A DNA stretch of 49,726 bases from Acidobacteriota bacterium (GTDB taxonomy: Bacteria; Acidobacteriota; Terriglobia; Bryobacterales; Bryobacteraceae). Both the position numbers and the translations under genes were made by a program. The first letter of the stretch is position 1; each line of letters opens with the position of its first letter. Positions 8,662-17,248 of the stretch are shown here, one piece after another. The stretch spans positions 1-49,726 of the forward strand of contig JAFDVZ010000022.1 in assembly GCA_018268715.1 (NCBI GenBank). The letters are read 5' to 3'. A model generated the notes under the pieces. It saw only the letters and a program-made list of their open reading frames with translations. It was not told where the DNA came from and made no database searches.

Positions 8662-9672
8662 TTACTGGTCGCTTGGACGGCGTTTCAGCGTGGGCCGCTC
8701 GTCCTCGTCGCCGCCCTTGCTCTTGCCGTTCTTGTCGTCGCCGTCGATCGTGGTCCCGGCGCCGGGCGTCTTGCGCAGGCGCGGCCGGTTCAGGTCCTTG
8801 TCGTCGATCTTGCGGCGGTTGTGCATGGCCATCAGGCGGGCCTTTACGTCGTTGAACTCGGAGGTAGTCACAACGTATTCCGGCTTGGCCTTCAGGATCT
8901 CCTGGATGTTCTTCTGCGCCGACTTGATGCGGTCGTCCGTCATGGGGTGCGTCGAGAACACCTTGTTCAGGGTCCCCGGTTTCTTCTTCTCGAGCGACTG
9001 GATCTTTTCGAAGAAGTCGACAAACGCCGTCGGGTCGTAGCCGGTCTTGTACATGTACTCGAGCCCGAGCATGTCGGCTTCGGATTCAAAGGCGCGCGAG
9101 AATTGCAGGAAGCCCATGGGGAGCAGGACGCTGGCCGCCTGGCGGATGCCGTAACCGGTCCAGCCGCCCATGAAGATGAGGGGGATGGTGGCCAGGTTGG
9201 CGATCTGCCCGCGAGTAGCCTGACGCGTGCCGTGCCGCGCCGCCACGTGGGCGATTTCGTGCGCCATCACGCCCGCCAGTTCCGCCTCGGAGTCCGCCTT
9301 GAGGATCAGGCCGGAGTTCACGAAGAAGAAGCCCCCGGGCAGGGCGAACGCGTTGACGTCCTCGGCGTCCACCACCTTGATGGTGAAGGGGACCTTGGCG
9401 TCGGAGTTCCGGACCAGGTTCTGGCCGACCCGATTCACGTATTCGGCGATGATCGGATCGTCGACGATCTTGGCCTGACGCTCCACTTCCTGGGCCAACT
9501 GCTTGCCCAGGCCGATTTCCTTTTCGAGCGAGTAGAAGTTGACGCCCTTGCCGACGTCACGGTCACCGATGGCGTCGGTGTCTTTCTTCTTGTCCTTGGC
9601 AAGCCCGGAGAATGGCAAAGCCAGGCTCAGGACTAAGATCAGACCCAGTTTCGCGGATGGAAAGCGGCGCAT
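8662..9672 (-). CDS. Secreted M48-family zinc metalloprotease
   Basis: Predicted periplasmic zinc protease of the BepA/Oma1-like M48 type, which handles misfolded envelope proteins. The 336-residue protein has a signal peptide (about 1-25, after M-R-R-F-P-S-A-K). The active site is H138-E139-I-A-H142, and the third ligand is expected in F-E-S-E-A-D (196-200). The C-terminal tail after residue 280 is charged and low in complexity (K-N-G-K-S-K-G-G-D-E-D-E). Typical BepA proteins carry TPRs after the protease domain; none is seen here. The start has AGGAG 5 nt upstream. It is divergent from the aminotransferase gene with 67 bp between them. A hairpin terminator follows. Confidence 0.93.
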   Translation of the reverse strand: MRRFPSAKLGLILVLSLALPFSGLAKDKKKDTDAIGDRDVGKGVNFYSLEKEIGLGKQLAQEVERQAKIVDDPIIAEYVNRVGQNLVRNSDAKVPFTIKVVDAEDVNAFALPGGFFFVNSGLILKADSEAELAGVMAHEIAHVAARHGTRQATRGQIANLATIPLIFMGGWTGYGIRQAASVLLPMGFLQFSRAFESEADMLGLEYMYKTGYDPTAFVDFFEKIQSLEKKKPGTLNKVFSTHPMTDDRIKSAQKNIQEILKAKPEYVVTTSEFNDVKARLMAMHNRRKIDDKDLNRPRLRKTPGAGTTIDGDDKNGKSKGGDEDERPTLKRRPSDQ

Positions 9673-9739
9673 GACACTCCTGCGGGTAGACGCTGCCCTA
9701 TATTTAAGTATAGTCTCTCAGATCGATTAACGTACCGTC

Positions 9740-10900
9740 ATGTTGGAGCGTTTCGTAAATTCCATGAATTCAAACACCGCCGCCGTTGAAAGAGCCGTTT
9801 GGGAAGCCTACCGGAGCGAGTTTCCGGTGACCGAGCGCCTGATTTACCTGAACCACGCCGGAGTGGCGCCGCTGTCCAAGGCGGCCGCCGACGCGATGAA
9901 ACACCTGGCCGACGACGCCTGGAATTTCGGCTCCTTTCACTACGACCAGTGGCTGGACGCCTATGAGGGTTTGCGGAGGGCGGCGGCGCGGTTGATCCAC
10001 GCCGATCCGGCCGAGATCGCGCAGGTGAAAAACACGAGTGAAGGCGTGGCCACGGTGGCGCTGGGCATGGACTGGAAACCCGGCGACAAAATCGTATGCT
10101 TCAAGGAAGAATTTCCCGCTAATTACTTCCCCTGGAAGAGGTTGGAGGCCAAGGGCGTCCACGTGGAATGGCTTTCCGCCACCGATCCGCTGGAGCGCAT
10201 CGACGAGGCCGCGCGGGGCGCCCGGTTGCTGGCCATCAGCTTTGTCCAATACCTGTCGGGCTACCGGGCCGATCTGCGCTCGATCGGGGAAATCTGCCAC
10301 CGGCGCGGGTGCTTCTTCTTCGTGGACGCGATCCAGGGCTTGGGGGCGTTTCCGCTGGACGTCGAGGAGATGAAGATCGACGCGCTGGCCGCCGATGGGC
10401 ATAAGTGGCTGCTGGGGCCGGAGGGCTGCGGCATCCTGTTTGTCCGACGGGAGCGGCAGGACGAGATTGAGCCGGTGGAGTTCGGCTGGACCAACGTGGC
10501 CGGCTACAACGACTACGCCTCGCGCGACATGACGCTGCGGCCGGACGCCGGACGGTACGAGTGCGGGACGCTGAACACCATTGGCTGCTATGGGTTACGG
10601 GCTGCAATCGAGTTTCTGCTGGAAGTGGGCGGGGAGCGCATCTCCCCGCACGTGCAGGCGCTGGGCGACCGGATCGCGGAGGGCGTGGCGGCCAAGGGTT
10701 ACGAGGTGCTGGGGCGGCGAACGCCTACGTCGGGGGCGGGCATTGTCGCGTTCCGGAAGCCGGGGGTGGATTGCCGGCTGACGGTCCGGCAACTGAAGGA
10801 ACAGGGTATCGCCGCCGCTCCACGGCAGGGCTGGGTGCGGACGTCGCCGCATTTCTACATTTCGCCCGAGGATATCGACCGGCTGCTGGCGAACCTCTAG
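9740..10900 (+). CDS. Class V aminotransferase (PLP-dependent, isopenicillin N epimerase/SufS-like)
   Basis: Fold type I PLP enzyme of the aminotransferase V/cysteine desulfurase superfamily, 386 residues from the first ATG. The Schiff-base lysine is in A-D-G-H-K-W-L-L-G-P-E-G (residue 222). The cofactor-binding aspartate lies in F-F-F-V-D-A-I-Q-G. N-terminal Y-L-N-H-A-G-V-A-P-L-S is the family entry motif, and N-T-S-E-G-V-A-T-V forms the phosphate-binding turn. No catalytic-loop cysteine typical of group I/II desulfurases is evident, so epimerase, lyase or aminotransferase activity is more likely; the substrate is unknown. A second in-frame ATG at 9764 gives M-N-S-N-T-A-A; neither has a good Shine-Dalgarno box. 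The gene stands alone between a divergent protease and a small membrane protein gene. Confidence 0.87.
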   Translation: MLERFVNSMNSNTAAVERAVWEAYRSEFPVTERLIYLNHAGVAPLSKAAADAMKHLADDAWNFGSFHYDQWLDAYEGLRRAAARLIHADPAEIAQVKNTSEGVATVALGMDWKPGDKIVCFKEEFPANYFPWKRLEAKGVHVEWLSATDPLERIDEAARGARLLAISFVQYLSGYRADLRSIGEICHRRGCFFFVDAIQGLGAFPLDVEEMKIDALAADGHKWLLGPEGCGILFVRRERQDEIEPVEFGWTNVAGYNDYASRDMTLRPDAGRYECGTLNTIGCYGLRAAIEFLLEVGGERISPHVQALGDRIAEGVAAKGYEVLGRRTPTSGAGIVAFRKPGVDCRLTVRQLKEQGIAAAPRQGWVRTSPHFYISPEDIDRLLANL

Positions 10901-10914
10901 GCCAGAGACGGGGA

Positions 10915-10951
10915 TTGCCTGGCCGCCCGTCTTGTGCTAAAAAATTAGCAC
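10915..10951 (+). promoter_or_regulatory. Promoter with a palindrome over the -10 region
   Basis: TTGCCT (10915-10920), 17-bp spacer, TAAAAA (10938-10943). The perfect palindrome GTGCTAAAAAATTAGCAC (10934-10951) covers the -10 element and ends one base before the ATG at 10953. A start point 7 nt after the -10 gives a leader of only two or three nucleotides. The palindrome is well placed for a repressor. It resembles the heat-shock CIRCE half-sites but in the opposite orientation. Confidence 0.5.
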
Positions 10952-10952
10952 G

Positions 10953-11648
10953 ATGGCGAAAACCCACCTGACGGGCCGGCGATGGCTTGCGTTATTGCCG
11001 CTGTTGATGGTTCTGGCCGGGTGCGTCCGGCGCGAGGGGCGAAACTCGGACTGCCGGTGGCCGGTGGAGCCGGGCGCGGTCGTGCTCCAGGCAGGCAGCC
11101 GGGATTACGCGGGTCACCTGAGGGCGGACGCCGAACTCGCCGAAGAACTGGCGATTGAGTACATGGACGTCCACTACGGGCCGCGATCGCCGGAGGCGGC
11201 GGGCCAGGCCAAGAACCGTTGTCTGGGCGTGCTGTTCGGGGAGATCGGGAAGTCGCACGGGGTGACTCCGCGGGAGGTGTTCGCCTTTCTCGACCGGCGC
11301 AGCCTGGGCGTGGATGTGGCGTTGAATGCTCCCTTTTTTGTGGCCTATGGACTGGCGGCCTGGTTTGCGGCCGGGCGGCTGCTGCGACGCTATCCGGCGC
11401 GGGATGGCTGGGTGCGGGCGGCGGTGATGGTTGCGCTGTGCGCGCTGGCGGCGGGAGTGTTGGGAATCCTGTTAGGGGAGCAGTGGTCCATACTGGCGGA
11501 GTCCTTGCGGGTGGGGACCGGCCACCTGAGTAACCGCGTGGAACGACTGCCCTGGGCGCGGAACCAGATGGCGCTCCTGGCGTTCTGCGCGGCGCTGTTC
11601 GGGGCGGTGGCGGCGGTTCGGTATCGGCGCGGCGAGGACGTCCGCTAG
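10953..11648 (+). CDS. Small membrane lipoprotein-like protein of unknown function
   Basis: Not assigned to a family. The 231 residues begin with a positively charged stretch and a hydrophobic helix ending in L-A-G-C, which fits a lipoprotein signal with Cys at about residue 24. A soluble segment of about 95 residues follows, and then three predicted transmembrane helices near 125-145, 155-178 and 205-222. The C-terminus is basic. Start choice is supported by the promoter and palindrome directly upstream (10915-10951). It is convergent with the S41 protease gene: the stop codons of both genes share the palindromic tetranucleotide CTAG at 11645-11648, leaving no room for a terminator between them. 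Confidence 0.72.
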   Translation: MAKTHLTGRRWLALLPLLMVLAGCVRREGRNSDCRWPVEPGAVVLQAGSRDYAGHLRADAELAEELAIEYMDVHYGPRSPEAAGQAKNRCLGVLFGEIGKSHGVTPREVFAFLDRRSLGVDVALNAPFFVAYGLAAWFAAGRLLRRYPARDGWVRAAVMVALCALAAGVLGILLGEQWSILAESLRVGTGHLSNRVERLPWARNQMALLAFCAALFGAVAAVRYRRGEDVR

Positions 11649-13912
11649 CGCCGGTTGGGCTCCACCTTGGGATCGATGTAGCGCATGGCCCTTTCCAGGA
11701 GCTCGTCGCGTCCGGCGGCGAGGCCTTCGAGGGTGGGCGTGACGACGATGTCGGGGATGATGCCGATTCGTTGGGTCGGGCGGTAATCGGGGTAATACAC
11801 GCCGATGCCGCTGATCATCGTGTTGAAGCCCCCCGGGAGGGCGATGGACGATACGTCGCCGTCGGCGCCGGCGGTGGCGCCGCCCATGACCACGGCGCCG
11901 GGCGCGGTGCGGAAGGCCATCGCTGTGTACTCGGCCTGGCTCTGTGTCACCTCGTCGACCAGAATGACGATTTTGCCTTCGTAGTGGGGAATGCCGGGCG
12001 GCAGGGCCAACGGTTCGGTCCAGTAAAACGCGCCGGGGTTGGCGGGATCGGCCTGGGTGAAGCGTACGAACGGCGTTGGCTGGGAAACCAGCAGGGAGCC
12101 CAGAGAGAAGACCACGAACTCCGACGGGTAGTTGCGGATATCGATGATCAGGCCCTTTGCGCTCGAGGCGGCGTTGACGTACGAGGGTGAGTCGGCCACC
12201 TTCACGGAGCTGAGTTTCAGGTAGGCGATGTCTTTCGAGAGCATCTGGAAGGCGGGGCCGGGACGGTCGTGCTGGTTGGTCCGGCTGAAGTCGAGCAACG
12301 AGGACGGGGAGCGGGTGGGGCGCAGGGTGAGGGTGCTGTGGTTGCGCCGGACGGTGAGATCGACGGGCGCGCAGGCGCCGCGGGTGAGGGAGGCGCCGAT
12401 GTCGCGCAGGCGGGCGGCCTGGTTCGAATCGGCGTAGAGCGGCGTCCACTGGGCGATGAGGCTCGAGATGGACGCGCCGTTCAGTGTTTGGATGACGTCG
12501 CCCGGCAGCAGGCCGGAGGCCGGTCCCAGAGTGGGCGAAGTATGGCGAATGACGATGGGGCTGCCCTCCGCAAAGCGGATGTCGACCGGCAGGTAGCAGT
12601 CGCCTTCAGGGGGCCGGACGGCGAGGGAACTCCACAGGTTGGCGTGCGTGTCGTTGATTTTGGCGATGACGCGCAGCAGTTCGCGCTGGTAGTCGGCGCC
12701 GGTCCGGGCGAGGGCGATGGGCGGGATTGCGTCCAGCAGGACCTGGTCCCAGTAGGCGCCGGCGCCGGCGGGATTGTCGGCCATGATCTCGCGGTTCGGG
12801 GAGAAGTAGCGCACGATGTTCCACAGCCGGAACAAGCCGAGCAACTGGTAGCCGGTGTCGGGCAGGTTGACGGACGGGTAGGATTGCTCGTTGTCGAAAC
12901 TCGGATTGGCGGTGTTGGGCTGGAGGGAGACGTAGAACTGGGCGGGCGCCGGCCGCCGGTTCCTGTAGATCTCCTGGAGTTTGCCGCTGAGATCCGGACC
13001 GAGCGCGGCCGTGTCGGAAATCCAGCCGATGTCGGGGGCCAACTGGAGATTCTCCGGGGCGAGCGTGGCGCAGGGAGCGCAGGCCGCGACGGCGCCCTGG
13101 TTGCCGATCCATTTCAAAATGGCGGCGTTGGCGGCGGCGGAATCTTCAGCCAGCAGAACGTACGGCGTTGCGCGGAACAGCTCGTAGTCCCAGTGGTGGG
13201 TTCCGGAGGTGACCGCGGGATGGTGGTACTTGAGGAATCCCCAGACCTTGGCGAGCTTCGCCAGGTTGTCGATTTGCACCGTTGACAGAGATGTCCGCGA
13301 GATGGTCGATCCGTTGTCGAAGTCGTGATCGGTATCGAAGACGCCGATGGGGCGCGACGGCGCCTGGTCGATGGGGACGCCGTCCACCAGCAACTCGAGG
13401 TCGTCGACCCAGGCCTTGCCCGAACCCTGAAGGAAGAAGCCGAAGACCAGGGTCCGGGCGGCGCCGTTCCATGGGATGGTGGTGGCGTATTGCGTCCAAC
13501 CGGACGTTCCCTTGATTTGCAGGTTCTGCGTGGTGGAGAAGTCGACCGGGGCGGCGCCGTTGTCCTCGCGGATCCACAACGCGACGACGTCGCTGACGTT
13601 TTCGGTGCGGATGTAGCCGCGCCACATGATGGACCTGCCGGCGAAGTCGATGGGAATGGACTGTAGGAGCGTGGTGAACGACCCCGAAGACGTTGCGGTG
13701 CGTTCGACGCGGGCCGAAAAGCGTCCGCCGTGAACGATGTGGTCGTCGACGACGAAACCGGCGGCGATGCTCCAGCCCGCCGGGACAACTCCCGGCGCGG
13801 AGTTGTTTTCGAATCCCAGAATGGCGGGCAGCGACTGCCGGGTGGTCTGGGCCGGACTCACGAGGGCGGTGGCGGCCGCCAGCAGAAGAAGGCGCGTGGG
13901 CCGGCAGAGCAT
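11645..13912 (-). CDS. Secreted S41-family (C-terminal processing) peptidase
   Basis: A 755-residue exported protease. After a signal peptide (about 1-20, ending S-P-A-Q) comes a jelly-roll-like domain (about 30-180, V-P-A-G-W-S-I... W-V-D-D-L-E-L) that could bind carbohydrate or protein. A helical linker W-G-F-L-K-Y-H-H-P and a PDZ-like segment (about 455-510, G-L-L-P-G-D-V-I-Q-T-L-N-G) follow, and then the S41 catalytic domain. The nucleophile is the serine of E-V-T-Q-S-Q-A-E-Y. The T-x-G-K-G motif that supplies the catalytic lysine in Tsp/CtpA reads T-A-G-A-D-G here, as in a divergent S41 subfamily, so the base may be another residue. It ends in an overlap with the convergent gene at 10953-11648 and lies 10 bp after the glycosyltransferase gene. 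Confidence 0.85.
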   Translation of the reverse strand: MLCRPTRLLLLAAATALVSPAQTTRQSLPAILGFENNSAPGVVPAGWSIAAGFVVDDHIVHGGRFSARVERTATSSGSFTTLLQSIPIDFAGRSIMWRGYIRTENVSDVVALWIREDNGAAPVDFSTTQNLQIKGTSGWTQYATTIPWNGAARTLVFGFFLQGSGKAWVDDLELLVDGVPIDQAPSRPIGVFDTDHDFDNGSTISRTSLSTVQIDNLAKLAKVWGFLKYHHPAVTSGTHHWDYELFRATPYVLLAEDSAAANAAILKWIGNQGAVAACAPCATLAPENLQLAPDIGWISDTAALGPDLSGKLQEIYRNRRPAPAQFYVSLQPNTANPSFDNEQSYPSVNLPDTGYQLLGLFRLWNIVRYFSPNREIMADNPAGAGAYWDQVLLDAIPPIALARTGADYQRELLRVIAKINDTHANLWSSLAVRPPEGDCYLPVDIRFAEGSPIVIRHTSPTLGPASGLLPGDVIQTLNGASISSLIAQWTPLYADSNQAARLRDIGASLTRGACAPVDLTVRRNHSTLTLRPTRSPSSLLDFSRTNQHDRPGPAFQMLSKDIAYLKLSSVKVADSPSYVNAASSAKGLIIDIRNYPSEFVVFSLGSLLVSQPTPFVRFTQADPANPGAFYWTEPLALPPGIPHYEGKIVILVDEVTQSQAEYTAMAFRTAPGAVVMGGATAGADGDVSSIALPGGFNTMISGIGVYYPDYRPTQRIGIIPDIVVTPTLEGLAAGRDELLERAMRYIDPKVEPNRR

Positions 13913-13922
13913 GATCGACGTC

Positions 13923-15593
13923 CTAGGCGGAGGCGCGCATGGCGGATGACGATGCGTACCAGTCGAGGTAACGGTGGGCCGCCGCGGTCCAGTCGAATTC
14001 GGCCGCTTTGGCGGGGAGGTTGGCGAGGAAGCGCTGGTAGGTTTCCGGGGCGTGGGAGTAGAGCACGATGGCCCGCATGAGCGCGGCGGCGAGCGATGAC
14101 GTCATGGCGGCGTACAAGGGAGACGCCAGACGGTCGGCGGGGTCGAGGGCGCTTTCGATGAGCTTCCACTCGGCGGCGGGGTCGATGGCGAGGGTGGTGG
14201 CTTCGCGGTAGAGCAGTCCGGTGGCCATGTCCTCGACCTGGTCGGCGAGGCCTCCGGTGGCGCGGGCCACCACGGGCGTTCCGGCCAGGTAGGGTTCGGT
14301 GGCGGCGCCGAAGGGCTCGTAGAGCGACGGCATGACGGCGTAGGAAGCGCCCTGCATGATGGCGCCGTAGACGGCGGGTTCCATCTGGAAGGGATAGACC
14401 ACGACTTCGCCGGGGCGGGCGGAGGCGAGGCGCGCCAGATCGGCCAGGAACGGGCGATCGGCCGGGAAGGCGTTCATGTCGCGGGCCTGCGGGGCCAGGA
14501 TGAAACGGGCCATGCCGGGTGGGATTGCTTCGATGGCGCGGGCCAGCACGTCGAATCCCTTCTGCCCGGGATCGAAGCGGCCGAAGGTGAAGAATACGGG
14601 GACGTGGGAGGCGACGCCGGCGTCGAGCCTGCCGAGTTGGCGCGGGTCCCGGTAGGCGGCCAGGGCTTCGAGCATGGCGCGGCGCTTTTCGAGCTTGGCG
14701 CGTTCGACCGACGGCGGCTTGCCGAAGCGGCCGTTGGGGATGCCGACGACGCCGAGCACGCGGTATATGCGCTGCAGGTGCGGGGTGAAGTGGGTGCTGA
14801 GCAGAGGGTCCGAGGTGAGCTCTCGGGCGAAGGTGCGGCTGACGGTGGAGATGGGGCCGTCGGCGAGCGGCAGCATGTGGGCGCAGACGGAGTCGACGGC
14901 CGGTTGGCCTTCGATGTTCCAGAGTTGGGCGTCGGTGCGGTCCGTGATCAGGCCGAGCATGGCCGGGGAGAGCTGGTGGTCGTAGGGATTGTGGGAGGTG
15001 ACAAAGACGGCCGCCGATTGGAGGAAGCCCTGGAGCAGGGCCAGCTTCGTGGTCAGCGCGACGGAGGCGAACTGCCAGTCCTGGGCGTGGACGATGACGT
15101 TGCGGGTGGCGCCGAGGGCGGCCAGGGCGTGCGGAACGGCGGCGCAGGCGAGCAGGCTGTCGCGGAGCAGGGAACAGTCGTCGGCGGTGGCGCAGGGGTC
15201 GTGGGAGTAGATGTAGGGGTCCTTGCCTTCGGCGCCGCCGTCGGCGGTGAAGTGGCCGGGGGCGTCGAGGTAGACGCGGCGGACGGCGCCGGCGCGGGTT
15301 TCGAGCAGACGCAGGCGGACGGGCCGGCCGCCGAAGGGGACCTCGATATCGGACATCGCGACGAGGTCGGCGTGGGCGGTCTTGAGACGGCTGTGCCAGG
15401 GGCTGATGACGATGACGCCGGCGCCAGCGGCGGCGAGGGCCGGGGGAAGGTCGCGCGCGACGGCGCCGATGCCTCCGCTTTTCGCGTAGGGGTTCTCCCA
15501 AACGCAGTAGGCGACAGTCCAGGGAGCTTGGAGGGTTCCGCGGGAGGCTTCGAGGCTCGCGACTTCCGACGGGGTGAAGACTTCGAGATTCAT
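13923..15593 (-). CDS. Starch/glycogen-synthase-like glycosyltransferase (GT5 type)
   Basis: GT-B fold transferase related to glycogen/starch synthases, predicted to transfer glucose from a nucleotide sugar. The N-terminal half has the GT5 entry W-E-N-P-Y-A-K-S-G-G-I-G-A-V-A-R-D-L-P (cf. K-x-G-G in glycogen synthase) and H-A-Q-D-W-Q. The C-terminal half has F-T-F-G-R-F-D-P-G-Q-K-G-F-D-V and the donor-site block P-S-L-Y-E-P-F-G-A-A-T-E-P-Y-L-A-G-T-P-V-V-A, with the conserved E-x7-E. I chose the ATG at 15593 (556 residues); an upstream ATG at 15674 would add 27 residues of non-family sequence. No Shine-Dalgarno box is obvious. No branching enzyme or glucan phosphorylase is nearby. Whether it makes glycogen or another glucan cannot be told. 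Confidence 0.86.
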   Translation of the reverse strand: MNLEVFTPSEVASLEASRGTLQAPWTVAYCVWENPYAKSGGIGAVARDLPPALAAAGAGVIVISPWHSRLKTAHADLVAMSDIEVPFGGRPVRLRLLETRAGAVRRVYLDAPGHFTADGGAEGKDPYIYSHDPCATADDCSLLRDSLLACAAVPHALAALGATRNVIVHAQDWQFASVALTTKLALLQGFLQSAAVFVTSHNPYDHQLSPAMLGLITDRTDAQLWNIEGQPAVDSVCAHMLPLADGPISTVSRTFARELTSDPLLSTHFTPHLQRIYRVLGVVGIPNGRFGKPPSVERAKLEKRRAMLEALAAYRDPRQLGRLDAGVASHVPVFFTFGRFDPGQKGFDVLARAIEAIPPGMARFILAPQARDMNAFPADRPFLADLARLASARPGEVVVYPFQMEPAVYGAIMQGASYAVMPSLYEPFGAATEPYLAGTPVVARATGGLADQVEDMATGLLYREATTLAIDPAAEWKLIESALDPADRLASPLYAAMTSSLAAALMRAIVLYSHAPETYQRFLANLPAKAAEFDWTAAAHRYLDWYASSSAMRASA

Positions 15594-15731
15594 ACCGGCA
15601 ACCGTGATGAACGCACTGGCGGAGACGGACCGGGGCGGTGGTGAGCCGCTTCGGGCGTTTTCCGCATATCGCATCTTATCATCCGATGGGGCGGGGGAAG
15701 CGATGGGGCGGATGGGTGGGCTGGCGACAGG

Positions 15732-15766
15732 GACGCCGATGAACGCGGGCGGCGCTCATCGGCGTC
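15732..15766. repeat. Inverted repeat after the MFS transporter gene
   Basis: Perfect 11-bp arms GACGCCGATGA / TCATCGGCGTC around a 13-nt loop, 7 bp after the stop of the leftward MFS gene. There is no T-run on either side, so it is either a factor-dependent terminator/RNA-stabilising hairpin or a protein site. Confidence 0.6.
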
Positions 15767-15772
15767 GATGGG

Positions 15773-17065
15773 CTAGCGGGGCGTGGAGTCGGCTTCAAAC
15801 AGGCGACGGGACGGGTCCACCAGGAACCAGGCGGCCGAGGCCAGGGCGCAGAGACCGGCCGCCGCGAGGAAGGAGGCGGTCCAGCCGTATTCGCGCGCGA
15901 TCCACGGAGACAGCGACGCCGTCAGGGCGCCGCCGAGTTGTCCGCCCATGTTCATGATGCCGGAGACGGTGCCCGAGGACGGGCCGGCGATTTCCGCGGT
16001 TACGGCCCAGAACGAACTTTGGGAGAGGTACAGCGCGCCGGCGCCTCCGGCGAGCACCACGGCGGCGAGCTTCGCGCTTTCCACCTGGGTGCCGAGGGCG
16101 ATGAAGATGGCCGCGAAGGCGATGCCCACCACGGCGATGCCGCAACGGCCGATGCGGGCGCCGCGGGTGGCGGTGATACGGTCACTGATCCAGCCGCCCA
16201 CGGGCGAGGCGAGCGCCATGGCGATGAACGGCAGCATGGCCCACCAGCGGCTGGCCTTCAGGTCGAGGCCGCGGACGCTGTTCAGATAGATGAAGAACCA
16301 GGTGAAGAAGATATAGGCCGAGTAGCCGTAGGCGAAGTAGCTGAGCGTCATCATCCACAGCTCCCGGCTGGCGAGGATGCGGCCCCAGGGTACGCCGAGG
16401 CTCTCCGATTTCTTGGCGTGGGGTAGGCCGGCCTCGATGAGCTCGCGTTCACCTGCGTTCACCCAGGGATGCTCCGCCGGTTTGTCGCGCGCGATGAACC
16501 ACCAGACCGCGCCGGCGGCGAGGCCGATGGCGGCGCTGACCACGAAGGACCAGTGCCAGCCGTAGGTTTCCATGACATACACGATGAGCGGCGGGGTGAC
16601 GCCCGCGCCGGCCCCGACGCCGGCGAAGATCAGGCCGTTGGCCAGACCGCGTTCGCGCGAGGGGATCCACTCCGCCACCAGGCGGTTCGAGGAGGGGTAA
16701 ACCACCGCTTCCCCAATGCCGAGGGCGAAACGGATGCCGATCAGAAGGATGAGCGAGGACGCCAGCGTGGACGGCACCATCACCACCAGCGTGGTGAAGA
16801 TGGCCCACCATACGACGGCGATGGTGAGGGTCCTGCGGGGTCCGAAGCGGTCGGCCATTCGGCCGCCGGGGGCCTGGAACAGCGCGTAACCGAGTACGAA
16901 GGCGCTGAATACGTAACCGAGCTGGATGTCGGTGAGTTGAAATTCCTTGGCGATCGCCTTGCCGGCGATGGAGATGTTCACGCGGTCGAGATAAGCGATC
17001 GCGCTGATGAGAAAAGTCCATCCAATGAGGATCCATCGGACTCGAGTGCGATTTACTGCATCCAT
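15773..17065 (-). CDS. MFS transporter, ACS-like (anion:cation symporter) family
   Basis: A 430-residue inner-membrane carrier with twelve hydrophobic helices. The N-terminal block Y-L-D-R-V-N-I-S-I-A and the loop G-G-R-M-A-D-R-F-G-P-R-R-T-L between helices 2 and 3 are the MFS signature as found in the ACS family (hexuronate, galactonate, glucarate, sialate and vitamin carriers). Loop 8-9 has G-G-W-I-S-D-R-I-T-A. The substrate is probably an organic acid or uronate, but no catabolic gene is adjacent; the uronate/aldolase-like operon at 36.5-41.7 kb is 20 kb away. The ATG at 17065 has no Shine-Dalgarno box and a TATGAT hexamer ends 9 nt upstream. A large inverted repeat follows the stop codon. 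Confidence 0.88.
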   Translation of the reverse strand: MDAVNRTRVRWILIGWTFLISAIAYLDRVNISIAGKAIAKEFQLTDIQLGYVFSAFVLGYALFQAPGGRMADRFGPRRTLTIAVVWWAIFTTLVVMVPSTLASSLILLIGIRFALGIGEAVVYPSSNRLVAEWIPSRERGLANGLIFAGVGAGAGVTPPLIVYVMETYGWHWSFVVSAAIGLAAGAVWWFIARDKPAEHPWVNAGERELIEAGLPHAKKSESLGVPWGRILASRELWMMTLSYFAYGYSAYIFFTWFFIYLNSVRGLDLKASRWWAMLPFIAMALASPVGGWISDRITATRGARIGRCGIAVVGIAFAAIFIALGTQVESAKLAAVVLAGGAGALYLSQSSFWAVTAEIAGPSSGTVSGIMNMGGQLGGALTASLSPWIAREYGWTASFLAAAGLCALASAAWFLVDPSRRLFEADSTPR

Positions 17066-17074
17066 GAAGCCGCC

Positions 17075-17080
17075 ATCATA
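17075..17080 (-). promoter_or_regulatory. -10 element of a near-leaderless promoter (MFS gene)
   Basis: TATGAT on the minus strand ends 9 nt before the ATG at 17065, so transcription would start about two nucleotides before the start codon. No clear -35 hexamer 16-18 bp upstream. No Shine-Dalgarno sequence is present. Confidence 0.4.
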
Positions 17081-17170
17081 TCGAAATGGAGGGCCGGCGG
17101 TTTACCGGCCCCAAAACCATTTGGCCGCGGCGGGTAGCGGAACAGGGGGCGACTGGCGGGGGGTGGGAGG

Positions 17171-17203
17171 GCCCGCCCACGACAAGAGTCAACGTGGGCG
17201 GGC
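17171..17203. terminator. Hairpin after the EXORDIUM-like gene
   Basis: Perfect 11-bp arms GCCCGCCCACG / CGTGGGCGGGC (17171-17181, 17193-17203) with an 11-nt loop, 45 bp after the stop codon of the leftward gene at 17249-18166. There is no T-run, so the terminator role is tentative. Confidence 0.5.
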
Positions 17204-17248
17204 TGGCAGGGAGGCGCGACGGGAGGAAGGCCGCAGCCCGGCGATTGG

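Noticed and set aside
10934-10951. CIRCE heat-shock element
   Set aside because: CIRCE is TTAGCACTC-N9-GAGTGCTAA. Here the half-sites point outward and the spacer is 4 bp, so HrcA binding is not expected.
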